Positions 43,027 to 50,682 of a DNA stretch of 64,000 nucleotides are shown here, piece after piece. The notes below the pieces were generated by a model. That model was not told the origin of the DNA. It worked only from the letters and a program-made list of their open reading frames with translations, and made no database searches. Location: contig CBDDIP010000002.1 in NCBI GenBank assembly GCA_965229005.1, forward strand, positions 3,410,001 through 3,474,000, read 5' to 3'. The position numbers and the translations under genes were made by a program. Position 1 is the stretch's first letter; each line of letters opens with the position of its first letter. The DNA comes from CBDDIP01 sp965229005. GTDB taxonomy: Bacteria > Actinomycetota > Acidimicrobiia > Acidimicrobiales > Ilumatobacteraceae.

Positions 43027-43497
43027 ATGACGATCACGGGTGATGTGCACGACTTCGACTTCCTCGCCGGCACGTGGGCGGTGCGCAACCGCCGGCTGCG
43101 TGAACGAGGTGTCGGCAGCGACGACTGGGACGAGTTCGATGGCGTGAGTCGCTGCAGCACGCACCTCGGCAGCGTCGTCAACATCGACGAGATCACCTTC
43201 CCGTCGAAGGGCTTCACCGGGTTCACGATGCGCGCGTTCAACCGGGCCGAATCGCAGTGGTCGATCTGGTGGGTCAACAGCAACACGGGCGTGCTCGAGC
43301 CACCGGTCGTCGGCGGGTTCACCGGCAACCGAGGAGAGTTCCAGGGCGACGACACCGACGACGGTCACCCGGTGCGCGTGCGCTTCGTGTGGACCCACGA
43401 CGGCGCCGAAAGCGCACGATGGGAGCAGAGCTTCGACCACGGCAGCGGCTGGGAGCTCAACTGGGTGATGGAGTTCACGCGCCTCCAGCTCGGGTGA
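43027..43497 (+). CDS. Small DUF1579-like hypothetical protein
   Basis: 156 aa. The sequence has a lipocalin-like pattern with a dense Trp/Phe core: DFDFLAGTWAVRNRRLRERG, ISTFPSKGFTGFTMRAFN-like segment (FPSKGFTGFTMRAFNRAES), WSIWWVNSNTGVLEPPVVGG, RVRFVWTHDGAESARWEQSF, NWVMEFTRLQ. DxLxGxW is typical of DUF1579 and related beta-barrel proteins. No signal peptide. ATG 43027 follows the MFS gene by 43 bp, so co-transcription is possible. Function unknown. Confidence 0.7.
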   Translation: MTITGDVHDFDFLAGTWAVRNRRLRERGVGSDDWDEFDGVSRCSTHLGSVVNIDEITFPSKGFTGFTMRAFNRAESQWSIWWVNSNTGVLEPPVVGGFTGNRGEFQGDDTDDGHPVRVRFVWTHDGAESARWEQSFDHGSGWELNWVMEFTRLQLG

Positions 43498-43556
43498 GTT
43501 TCGCCGCGGCCGACGTCCGGGTACGCGCGAACGACGACCACCGAGGAGGTTCGGAA

Positions 43557-43790
43557 ATGGCTGATCTGTCGCCGAAGAAGCGAGAGAAGATCCCGTCGAA
43601 GGAATTCGGGCTGCCCGAGAAGGCGCGGACCCCGAGCCAGAAGCGCGAGACCGGGAACTACCCGATGCCGGACAAGGCACACGCTCGCAACGCCAAGGCA
43701 CGCGCCGCTCAGCAGCACGAAGCGGGCAACCTGACGAAGGACGAGATGGAGCGCATCGACCGCAAGGCCGACAAGATCCTCGACGAGTGA
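43557..43790 (+). CDS. Small basic conserved protein (DUF6582-like)
   Basis: 77 aa, Lys/Arg/Glu-rich: KKREKIPSKEFGLPEKARTP, then GNYPMPDKAHARNAKARAAQ and EMERIDRKADKILDE. The YPMPDKAHARNAKARAAQQ block is characteristic of a widespread small family, found in actinobacteria and phages, that has no known role. It may be a nucleic-acid-binding protein. A ribosome site GAGGAGG (about 43543) precedes ATG 43557. Stand-alone. Confidence 0.75.
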   Translation: MADLSPKKREKIPSKEFGLPEKARTPSQKRETGNYPMPDKAHARNAKARAAQQHEAGNLTKDEMERIDRKADKILDE

Positions 43791-43815
43791 TCCTGGCGTT
43801 TGCGATGATCGGCCG

Positions 43816-44343
43816 ATGGAACCCGCGGCGTACCTGATCACTGGCGCGATGGCGGCGGGCAAGTCGTCGGTCGCGCAGGCGCTGGCGGAGCGGTTCGCGC
43901 GCGGCGCGCACGTGCGTGGCGACCAGTTCCGTCGCGCGGTGGTTCGTGGGCGCGAGGAGATGACGATGGACGCATCGCCGGAAGCGTGGGCGCAGCTGCG
44001 GCTGCGCTACGAGCTCGCTGCATCGGTGACGGACCGCTACGTCGAGGCCGGGTTCGTGGCGGTGATGCAGGACGTCATCCTCGGTCCGATCCTCGACGAG
44101 GTGATCGCGATGATCCGCTCGCGCCCGCTTGCGGTCATCGTGCTCGCGCCGTCGGTGGACGCGCTCACGCAACGAGAGGCGGCGCGACCGAAGACCGGGT
44201 ACGGATCGATCACACCCGCCGACCTCGATCGGGCGATGCGCTCCGACACACCGCGGCGTGGTCTGTGGCTCGACTCGACGTCGTTGACGGTCGACGAGAC
44301 GGTGGACGAGATCCTCGCCCGCGTCGATGAGGCCATCGTGTGA
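43816..44343 (+). CDS. P-loop kinase-like protein (AAA_33/zeta-toxin-like fold)
   Basis: 175 aa. Walker A LITGAMAAGKSSVAQALAER (about 8-24), then HVRGDQFRRAVVRGREEMT (acceptor aspartate region), FVAVMQDVILGPILDEV and a lid-like VIVLAPSVDALTQREAARPK. The fold is that of small phosphotransferases such as chloramphenicol phosphotransferase and zeta-toxin-like kinases. Substrate unknown. The next gene begins in a TGATG overlap, so the two are co-translated. No antitoxin-like partner is visible. Confidence 0.78.
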   Translation: MEPAAYLITGAMAAGKSSVAQALAERFARGAHVRGDQFRRAVVRGREEMTMDASPEAWAQLRLRYELAASVTDRYVEAGFVAVMQDVILGPILDEVIAMIRSRPLAVIVLAPSVDALTQREAARPKTGYGSITPADLDRAMRSDTPRRGLWLDSTSLTVDETVDEILARVDEAIV

Positions 44344-44846
44344 TGCTGCACCACTTCAGCGAGGACCCGTCGATCACGCGCTTCGTGCCGCACGTGCCGT
44401 CGACAAACACCACGCAAGCGCCCGCAGTGTGGGCAATCGATGAGGTACATGCCCCGCTGTACTGGTTCCCGCGCGACTGCCCCAGGGTCACGGCCTGGCC
44501 GCGCAACGACACCGAGCGCGATCGCTTCGAGGCGGCGTTCGCGACGATGGCGCCTCGGCTGCACGTGATCGAGCTCGGATGGTTGCAGCGCATGCGCGAC
44601 TGCGTGCTCTACCGCTACGACTTCGACGCTGCGCGGTTCGAGCCGTGGCGCGAAGCCAGCGGGCAGTGGGTGGCGAACACGGTCGTCGAGCCCGTCTCGG
44701 TGTCACCCGTCGGCGACCTTCTCACCCTGCACGCCGATGCCGACATCGAGTTGCGGATCGCGCCGTCGCTGTGGCCGATGCTCGATCTCGTGCAGAGCGA
44801 TGCCTGGGACTTCAGCATCGTACGCAAGGCCAACGCGGTGCGTTAG
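44343..44846 (+). CDS. Conserved hypothetical protein (resembles DUF6886)
   Basis: 167 aa. MLHHFSEDPSITRFVPHVPS start, then APAVWAIDEVHAPLYWFPRD and CPRVTAWPRNDTERDRFEAA, a conserved His/Trp/Pro pattern that recalls the actinobacterial family DUF6886 (from memory). The C-terminal half has LWPMLDLVQSDAWDFSIVRK. ATG 44343 overlaps the kinase-like stop (TGATG); an upstream GTG codon (44340) is adjacent. Function unknown. It is convergent with the MarR-GNAT gene, with the stops overlapping by four bases. Confidence 0.72.
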   Translation: MLHHFSEDPSITRFVPHVPSTNTTQAPAVWAIDEVHAPLYWFPRDCPRVTAWPRNDTERDRFEAAFATMAPRLHVIELGWLQRMRDCVLYRYDFDAARFEPWREASGQWVANTVVEPVSVSPVGDLLTLHADADIELRIAPSLWPMLDLVQSDAWDFSIVRKANAVR

Positions 44847-45760
44847 CTCGTCAGCGGCACCGCCCAGTGCTGCCCGACGAGGTCCTTGCCGAAGCTGTGA
44901 TGCCGCTCCTCGTCGACGAGCTGGAAGCCGGCCGCCTGGTAGATCCGTCGCGCAGCGACGAGCACGTCGTTGGTCCACAGGACGATCTCGCCGTACCCCG
45001 CGTCCCGAGCGAAGGCGACGCACGTGTCGACGAGGGTTCGACCGATCGCCAGACCACGCGCCCACGGCTCGACGATGAGGATCCGCAGCTGCGCGGTTCG
45101 CTCGTCGCGCCGGCAGCAGAACACGCACCCGGCGCGAACACCGTCCACCTCGGCGATCCACGCTCGCTCGTGCTCGGGACGATCGCGTGACGTGCGGGCG
45201 AAGTCGGCGACGATTCCCGCGACCAGTGCCTCGAACTCCTCGTTCCACCCGAATTCGTCGGCGTAGATCTCACCGTGTCGTTGGATCACCCAGCCGAGAT
45301 CGCCGATCTCCAGCCCGCGGACGCGCACCTGTCGCTGCGTGTCATCCAACAGCGCAGTGATCGCCGTCATCGCGCCGACCAGCGAACGCTGCTGCACCGG
45401 TGCCATCGACTCGACGATCGTCGCGGCTTGGAGCGTCGACCGCCCATCGAGATCTGCGAAGGCCTCCCGTCCGGCAGCGGTGAGGGCGATCGTCCGGCGA
45501 CGTCCATCGGTGGGCGACGGACACGACTCGACGAGACCGCGCTGCTCGAGGCCGCGCAGGATCCGCGTCAGGAAGCTGGCGTCGATGCCGAGCAGCTCGC
45601 GCAGATCACCTCGCTCCCAGCTGGCGCGCTGAGCCAGTTCGTAGATCACCCGCGCCTCGGGCAAGGAGTGCTCGGTCTCCAGCAGCCCGCGATCGAGCAG
45701 TCCGAGCATCCGCGTCCATCGTCGGTTGAAGGCCCGCAAGGCTCCCGTCACTTCGTCCAT
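44843..45760 (-). CDS. MarR-family regulator fused to GNAT acetyltransferase
   Basis: 305 aa. Residues about 1-140 form a MarR winged helix: LLETEHSLPEARVIYELAQR, ELLGIDASFLTRILRGLEQR, GLVESCPSPTDGRRRTIALT. Residues about 150-305 are a GNAT domain: EEFEALVAGIVADFARTSRD, CVFCCRRDERTAQLRILIVE, acetyl-CoA loop RGLAIGRTLVDTCVAFARDA and ARRIYQAAGFQLVDEERHHS. MarR-GNAT fusions occur in actinobacteria and are thought to acetylate substrates in response to a bound ligand. A near-perfect palindrome (45771-45789) lies 10 bp before ATG 45760, consistent with autoregulation. It diverges from the HNH gene. Confidence 0.87.
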   Translation of the reverse strand: MDEVTGALRAFNRRWTRMLGLLDRGLLETEHSLPEARVIYELAQRASWERGDLRELLGIDASFLTRILRGLEQRGLVESCPSPTDGRRRTIALTAAGREAFADLDGRSTLQAATIVESMAPVQQRSLVGAMTAITALLDDTQRQVRVRGLEIGDLGWVIQRHGEIYADEFGWNEEFEALVAGIVADFARTSRDRPEHERAWIAEVDGVRAGCVFCCRRDERTAQLRILIVEPWARGLAIGRTLVDTCVAFARDAGYGEIVLWTNDVLVAARRIYQAAGFQLVDEERHHSFGKDLVGQHWAVPLTS

Positions 45761-45770
45761 GCCGGCAGAG

Positions 45771-45789
45771 TAATGGACTCAGTCCACTA
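45771..45789. promoter_or_regulatory. MarR-type operator palindrome
   Basis: TAATGGACT-C-AGTCCACTA: nine-base arms with one mismatch around a single base. It sits 10 bp upstream of the MarR-GNAT ATG. Short palindromes of 16-20 bp at this position are the usual autoregulatory site of MarR proteins. The HNH gene diverging on the other side could also be affected, although it has its own LexA box. Confidence 0.55.
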
Positions 45790-45849
45790 CTTCGACGATG
45801 AAGCCAACGGACCAGAGAAATTGTCGGAAATCGCGTCATCGTGCGACTG

Positions 45850-45867
45850 ATCGAACGTCTGTTCGAT
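45850..45867 (+). promoter_or_regulatory. LexA (SOS) box before the HNH endonuclease gene
   Basis: ATCGAACGTCTGTTCGAT contains TCGAAC-N4-GTTCGA with perfect dyad symmetry. On the minus strand it matches the actinobacterial/Bacillus LexA consensus CGAAC-RNRY-GTTCG exactly. It ends two bases before ATG 45870, so the start is set there rather than at ATG 45798, which would put the box inside the gene. Mycobacterial DUF222/13E12 genes are known to be LexA-regulated, which matches this placement. Confidence 0.78.
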
Positions 45868-45869
45868 TG

Positions 45870-47090
45870 ATGGTCGCCGCAGATCTCCTTCTCCGAGTCG
45901 AACGACTCCTCGGCCACGGTGCTGGCTCGTCGCGGCTGGAGATCGAGTCGCTCCTCGTGGACGCCGCTGCTGTCAGGAAGTGGCTCGATGTATGCACCGT
46001 GGCGTTCATGCGCGACCTCAACGAGCTCGCTGCGGCGGACGGCTCGTTGCTCCCTGAGGACGTCGTGGCTCGCACCTCGGCGATGCGCCGTCGCGACGCG
46101 GACGCTCTGGCTCGCCGCAGCGAGGTGCTCGACGCGTTGCCGTCGTTCGACGCTGCGCTGCACGCCGGCACGATCACGGCGGAGCACGTCGACATCTTCG
46201 AGCGAGCCACACGACGGCTGCCGCGCGCGGAGAAGGCCAAGATCGCCGAACGTCACGAGCGGCTGGCCGCGCTCGCAGCTCGCTCGACCCCCGATGAGTT
46301 CATGGCAGTCATGAAGGGCGAGGCCGCCCGGGTTCAGCAGGACGAGGGCGCGGCGGACCTGGCCAAGCAGCGCGAGGACACCGCGCTTGCTTCCTTCATC
46401 GACCCCGTCACGGGCATGGTGCACCTGCGCGGTCAGTTCGATCCCGAACGTGGCGGTCGGCTGCTCGGGCGAATTCGCAACGAGCTCGAACGCCGCTTCC
46501 ACGACGCACTTCCCGATGGCTGCCCCACCGACGAGCGCAAGCAGGATCACCTCCGGGCCCTGGCGCTCCTGTCGCTCACCGACTCGACGCCCAACACGTC
46601 CAGCGGTGGGCACGCCGAGATCCTCGTCGTCATCGACGAAGGCACCGTGCGCAACGGCCGGCACGAGCACACCCAGCTCTGGGTGTCGAACGGCGTGGAT
46701 CTGGCGATGCCCTCGATCCGCCGCCTGATGTGCGAAGGAACGATCATCCCGATCATCGTCGACACCAACGGTGTCGTGCTCGACGTCGGCCGGGCCCAAC
46801 GACTGGCCACCAAGGCACAGCGCCGGGCCTTGCGGGCGATGTACGCCACATGCGGGGTCCCGGGATGCCGGGTGGCGTACGACCACTGCCAGCCGCACCA
46901 CATCCACTGGTGGGAGCATGGCGGCCCGACGGACCTCGACAATCTGATCCCGCTGTGCTCGAAGCACCACCACGCCGTGCACGACAGCGGATGGGTGCTG
47001 ATCATGGATCCTGGAAGCCGGGCTCTGACGATCGTCCTCCCCGACGGGACCACGATGGCCACCGGACCGCCGCGAGCGAGGGCCGGATGA
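45870..47090 (+). CDS. HNH endonuclease of the DUF222/13E12 repeat family
   Basis: 406 aa. The N-terminal DUF222 helical domain (VAADLLLRVERLLGHGAGSS, DALPSFDAALHAGTITAEHV, FIDPVTGMVHLRGQFDPERG) is followed by a C-terminal HNH nuclease at about 335-385: CGVPGCRVAYDHCQPHHIHW, GGPTDLDNLIPLCSKHHHAV. His, Asn and the paired Cys ligands are present, so the nuclease looks intact. The family is plentiful in actinobacteria, often as dispersed repeats, and the SOS box upstream suggests induction by DNA damage. Start ATG 45870 is chosen over 45798 because of the LexA box. The stop overlaps or nearly overlaps the start region of purL. Confidence 0.88.
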   Translation: MVAADLLLRVERLLGHGAGSSRLEIESLLVDAAAVRKWLDVCTVAFMRDLNELAAADGSLLPEDVVARTSAMRRRDADALARRSEVLDALPSFDAALHAGTITAEHVDIFERATRRLPRAEKAKIAERHERLAALAARSTPDEFMAVMKGEAARVQQDEGAADLAKQREDTALASFIDPVTGMVHLRGQFDPERGGRLLGRIRNELERRFHDALPDGCPTDERKQDHLRALALLSLTDSTPNTSSGGHAEILVVIDEGTVRNGRHEHTQLWVSNGVDLAMPSIRRLMCEGTIIPIIVDTNGVVLDVGRAQRLATKAQRRALRAMYATCGVPGCRVAYDHCQPHHIHWWEHGGPTDLDNLIPLCSKHHHAVHDSGWVLIMDPGSRALTIVLPDGTTMATGPPRARAG

Positions 47091-47176
47091 TGGCGCCGCA
47101 GCCGATCGTGGCAGCACGTTTACTTTTCGTCGACGCGCGGGCCGCGCGCGCGGCGTTCGTTCGTACGGTCGCGGGG

Positions 47177-49969
47177 GTGGGAGTTGCAGGGAGGCTGACG
47201 GTTCGCTCAAGGCCCCGCGACTCGCGAGGCGACTCGCTCACGGCGAATGCGCACGCCCTCGGGCTCGACACGATCGAGTCCATCGACGTCGCTGAAGTGG
47301 TCTTCCTCGAGGGCGATCTGTCCGACACAGACCGCCGCCGGTTGCTCGACGTCCTCGTCGATCCACTGCTGCAGAGCGCTTCGTGGGACGTGCCGGAAGG
47401 GACCGTGGTCGAGACGGCCTTGCTGCCCGGCGTCACCGATGCGCGGGCGGTCGCGGTGGAGCGTGCCGCGGCGATCCTCGGCATCGACCTGGGCGGCGTG
47501 GCCAGCGGGATGAGCTACACGATCACGGGCAGCACCGACCCGGCGGTGCTCGATCGCTTGACGTCGCGGCTGCTCACGAACCCGGTGATCGAGCAGTCCT
47601 CGGTCGGTCCGATCAGCCCATCGTTCGTCGATCGTGGAGCGGCCGCCGACGACCTGGTCGAGATCGTCACGATCACCTCGTTGAACGACGACGAACTGGC
47701 CGTACTGAACCGTGAGCGGGGCATGTCGCTCGACCCGGCGGAGCTGCAGGTGCTGGCCAAGCACTTCGCCGATGCCGGTCGTGAGCCAACCGACGTCGAG
47801 CTGGAGACGATCGCCCAGACGTGGAGCGAGCACTGCGCCCACAAGACGTTCCGGGCGCACATCACCACCACTCGCGGCGATGCGATCGTGCCACTGCTGC
47901 GCCAGCTGCGCGACGCCACCGACGCCATCGGTGCCCCGTTCCTGCGGAGCGCGTTCGTCGGCAACGCCGGGATCATCTCCTTCTCCCCCGGTACGACGCT
48001 CGCCGTCAAGGCCGAGACGCACAACCACCCCTCGGCGGTCGAGCCGTTCGGCGGGTCGAACACCGGCGTCGGCGGCGTCATCCGCGACGTCATGGGCGCC
48101 GCTCACCACCCCATCGCCATCACCGACATCCTGTGCTTCGGTCCCACTGATCTGCCGGCCGATCAGCTGCCGGTCGGCGTGCTGCACCCACGTCTGATCG
48201 AGGCAGGGGTCATCGCCGGCGTCGCCGACTACGGCAACAAGATCGGCCTGCCCACCATCGCCGGCGCAGTGCTGTACGACCCGGCGTACACGGCCAACCC
48301 GCTGGTCTACGCCGGTTGCATCGGCATCGCCGCCGACGAAGCGCCGTTGCCCGGTCCGCAGCCGGGTGATCTGGTCGTCGTCCTGGGCGGGCGCACGGGT
48401 CGCGACGGCCTGCGCGGCGCCACCTTCTCCAGCGCGACGATGGACGCGACCACCGGCGACGTGGCAGGCGCCAGCGTGCAGATCGGCGACCCGATCGTCG
48501 AGAAGCTGCTCATCGATCTGCTCGCCGAGGTGCACGGCCTGTACTCCTCGATCACCGATTGCGGCGCCGGCGGACTCAGCTCGGCGGTCGGCGAGATGGC
48601 TGAAGGCGTCGGCGCCGATGTCGATGTCGCGCTCGCTCCGCTGAAGTACCCGGGGCTTCGGCCATGGGAGATCTGGCTCAGCGAAGCGCAGGAGCGCATG
48701 GTTCTGGCGGTGCCGCCGGCCAACCTCGACACGTTGCTCGAGCGCTGCCGCAAGTGGGCGGTCGAGGCCACCGTGCTCGGCACGTTCACCGGCGACGGTC
48801 AGCTGCGTGTCCGCTCCGGCGACACCACCGTCGCGCTCATCGACACCGCCTTCCTCCACGACGGCCGTCCGGCCCGTTCGATGATCGCCGAGCTGCCGAC
48901 ACCTCGCCGTGACGTGGTCGCCGCTCCCGTCTGTGTCGACCACGTCGGCGCGCTGCTCGGACTGCTGGCCCACCCGAACCTCCGCTCTCGCGAAGCGGTG
49001 GTGCGCCGCTACGACCACGAGATCCTCGGCAGCACCGTGGTCCGTCCGCTGATCGGTACGCACGCCGATGGACACGCCGACGGCGTCGTCTGGGCCCGTC
49101 CGACCGACGTGCACGGCTTCGCCATCGGCATCGGTGTCAACCCGTGGTACGGCGAGCTCGACCCGGAGCGCATGGCCCACGCCGTCGCGGACGAGGCGAT
49201 CCGCAACGTCGTCGCCGTCGGCGCCGACCCCGACCGCATCGCCCTGCTCGACAACTTCTCCTGGGGCGATCCCCGTCGCGAGTCCACCCTCGGCCAGCTC
49301 GTCGCTGCCGTGCAGGGCTGCTGCGATGCGTCCGTCGCCCACGGCGCACCGTTCGTCAGCGGCAAGGACTCGCTGAACAACGAGTACATGGGTGCCGACG
49401 GTCAGCGCCACGCCGTGCCACCGACGCTGGTCATCACCGCCCTCGCTCACGTGCCCGACGCCGGTGTCGTCGTCACGCCCGACCTGAAGCGGTCGGGCAC
49501 CGCACTCGTGCTCATCGGCCGCACGCACTGCGAGTTCGGGGGCAGTCACCTGCACAAGGTGCTCGGCACCGAACACATCGGCGGCAGCGTCCCCGGGCCA
49601 GACGCCGAGGCCCCTGCGCGTTACCGCCGCGTGCACGCCGCACTGCGCACCGGCCGCGTGCTGTCGTGCCACGACGTCAGCGAGGGCGGCGTGGTCACCG
49701 CCGTTGCCGAGATGGCCATCGCCGGCCGCTTCGGCGTGCAGCTGCGGGCGCTGCCCGGCCCCGACCCGGTGTCGGCACTGTTCAGCGAGTCGATCGGTCG
49801 GCTGATCATGGAGGTCGACGTCGACGATCTCGAGTGGCTGCGCAGCGTGATCATCGACGACATGGCCGTCATCGGCTCGGTCACCGACGACGGAGCGCTG
49901 GTGCTGCCCGATGGTGTCAGCGTCACCCTTGGTCAACTCGTGCACGCCTTCACGGGACACGTGCGATGA
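47177..49969 (+). CDS. purL: Phosphoribosylformylglycinamidine synthase subunit with PurS-like N-terminus
   Basis: About 930 aa. Residues about 10-170 look like a PurS-type pair of ferredoxin-like repeats (TVRSRPRDSRGDSLTANAHA, VETALLPGVTDARAVAVERA, YTITGSTDPAVLDRL). The PurL synthase follows: TWSEHCAHKTFRAH, LAVKAETHNHPSAVEPFGGS, VVVLGGRTGRDGLRGATFSS, DCGAGGLSSAVGEMAEG and later SGKDSLNNEY and CHDVSEGGVVTAVAEMAIAG. It converts FGAR to FGAM with ammonia from PurQ. GTG 47177 is preferred over ATG 47087: the intervening 30 codons include TTA and other low-GC codons that are unusual here. Couples to purQ by ATGA. Confidence 0.9.
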   Translation: MGVAGRLTVRSRPRDSRGDSLTANAHALGLDTIESIDVAEVVFLEGDLSDTDRRRLLDVLVDPLLQSASWDVPEGTVVETALLPGVTDARAVAVERAAAILGIDLGGVASGMSYTITGSTDPAVLDRLTSRLLTNPVIEQSSVGPISPSFVDRGAAADDLVEIVTITSLNDDELAVLNRERGMSLDPAELQVLAKHFADAGREPTDVELETIAQTWSEHCAHKTFRAHITTTRGDAIVPLLRQLRDATDAIGAPFLRSAFVGNAGIISFSPGTTLAVKAETHNHPSAVEPFGGSNTGVGGVIRDVMGAAHHPIAITDILCFGPTDLPADQLPVGVLHPRLIEAGVIAGVADYGNKIGLPTIAGAVLYDPAYTANPLVYAGCIGIAADEAPLPGPQPGDLVVVLGGRTGRDGLRGATFSSATMDATTGDVAGASVQIGDPIVEKLLIDLLAEVHGLYSSITDCGAGGLSSAVGEMAEGVGADVDVALAPLKYPGLRPWEIWLSEAQERMVLAVPPANLDTLLERCRKWAVEATVLGTFTGDGQLRVRSGDTTVALIDTAFLHDGRPARSMIAELPTPRRDVVAAPVCVDHVGALLGLLAHPNLRSREAVVRRYDHEILGSTVVRPLIGTHADGHADGVVWARPTDVHGFAIGIGVNPWYGELDPERMAHAVADEAIRNVVAVGADPDRIALLDNFSWGDPRRESTLGQLVAAVQGCCDASVAHGAPFVSGKDSLNNEYMGADGQRHAVPPTLVITALAHVPDAGVVVTPDLKRSGTALVLIGRTHCEFGGSHLHKVLGTEHIGGSVPGPDAEAPARYRRVHAALRTGRVLSCHDVSEGGVVTAVAEMAIAGRFGVQLRALPGPDPVSALFSESIGRLIMEVDVDDLEWLRSVIIDDMAVIGSVTDDGALVLPDGVSVTLGQLVHAFTGHVR

Positions 49970-50682
49970 GCCAGCCGGTCGCCCTCGTCATCGCCGGTCC
50001 GGGCACGAACCGCGACCACGACGCCGCGCATGCACTGCGCCTGGCCGGCGCCGAGCCGCGCATCGTGCTCATCGACGAGCTCGCTGCCGACCCGGCGTTG
50101 CTGCGGGCGGCGCAGCTGGCGCTGGTGGCCGGCGGGTTCAGCCATGCCGACGCGCTCGGCGCCGGACGAATGATGGCGCTCGACCTCGTGCATCGCGTCG
50201 GCGACGCGCTGCAGCAATTCGTCGCCGACGGCAACCCGCTGATCGGGATCTGCAACGGGTTCCAGGTGCTCACCCGCACCGGTCTGCTGCCCGGCGCGCT
50301 CGGGCACAACGCCAGTGGCCACTTCCAATGCGAGTGGGTGCACCTCGACGTACCGCCGAGCCGCTCGGTGTGGACGCACGGCATCGACCAGATCGACTGC
50401 CCGATCGCCCACGGCGAAGGTCGCTACGTGCACCCCGATCCCGCTGCGCTGGCGGCGGGTGGTCAGGTCGCCCTGCGCTACGCCGGCACCAACCCGAACG
50501 GGTCGATCGACGCCATCGCCGGCGTGTGCGATCCCAGTGGCGTCGTGCTGGGACTCATGCCACACCCCGAGAACCACGTGATTCCCCGCCAGTTCCCCGG
50601 CCACGCGCGAGGCTCCAAGGGATCACTCGGGTTGGCGCTGTTCGAGCAAGGCGTTCGCCACGTCACCGGGACCTCCGCATGA
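49966..50682 (+). CDS. purQ: Phosphoribosylformylglycinamidine synthase glutaminase subunit
   Basis: 238 aa class I glutamine amidotransferase. Nucleophile Cys in LIGICNGFQVLTRTGLLPG (about residue 86), early oxyanion region VAGGFSHADALGAGRMMALD, and His-x-Glu in GLMPHPENHVIPRQFPGHA near 200. The C-terminal His/Arg loop matches PurQ. It hydrolyses glutamine and channels ammonia to the PurL synthase. ATG 49966 overlaps the purL stop (ATGA). PurL and PurQ are separate here although the operon shows fusions at other steps. Confidence 0.93.
   Translation: MSQPVALVIAGPGTNRDHDAAHALRLAGAEPRIVLIDELAADPALLRAAQLALVAGGFSHADALGAGRMMALDLVHRVGDALQQFVADGNPLIGICNGFQVLTRTGLLPGALGHNASGHFQCEWVHLDVPPSRSVWTHGIDQIDCPIAHGEGRYVHPDPAALAAGGQVALRYAGTNPNGSIDAIAGVCDPSGVVLGLMPHPENHVIPRQFPGHARGSKGSLGLALFEQGVRHVTGTSA

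Noticed and set aside
40958..43030. A 690-codon plus-strand frame across both MFS genes
   Set aside because: It runs antisense to one MFS gene and out of frame with the other; both of those have clear transporter motifs.
45798..45869. Upstream ATG start for the HNH endonuclease
   Set aside because: It would place the LexA box inside the coding sequence; the frame from ATG 45870 matches the family start.
47207..49960. A 917-codon open frame on the minus strand opposite purL
   Set aside because: Shadow of purL; no recognisable motif and biased composition.
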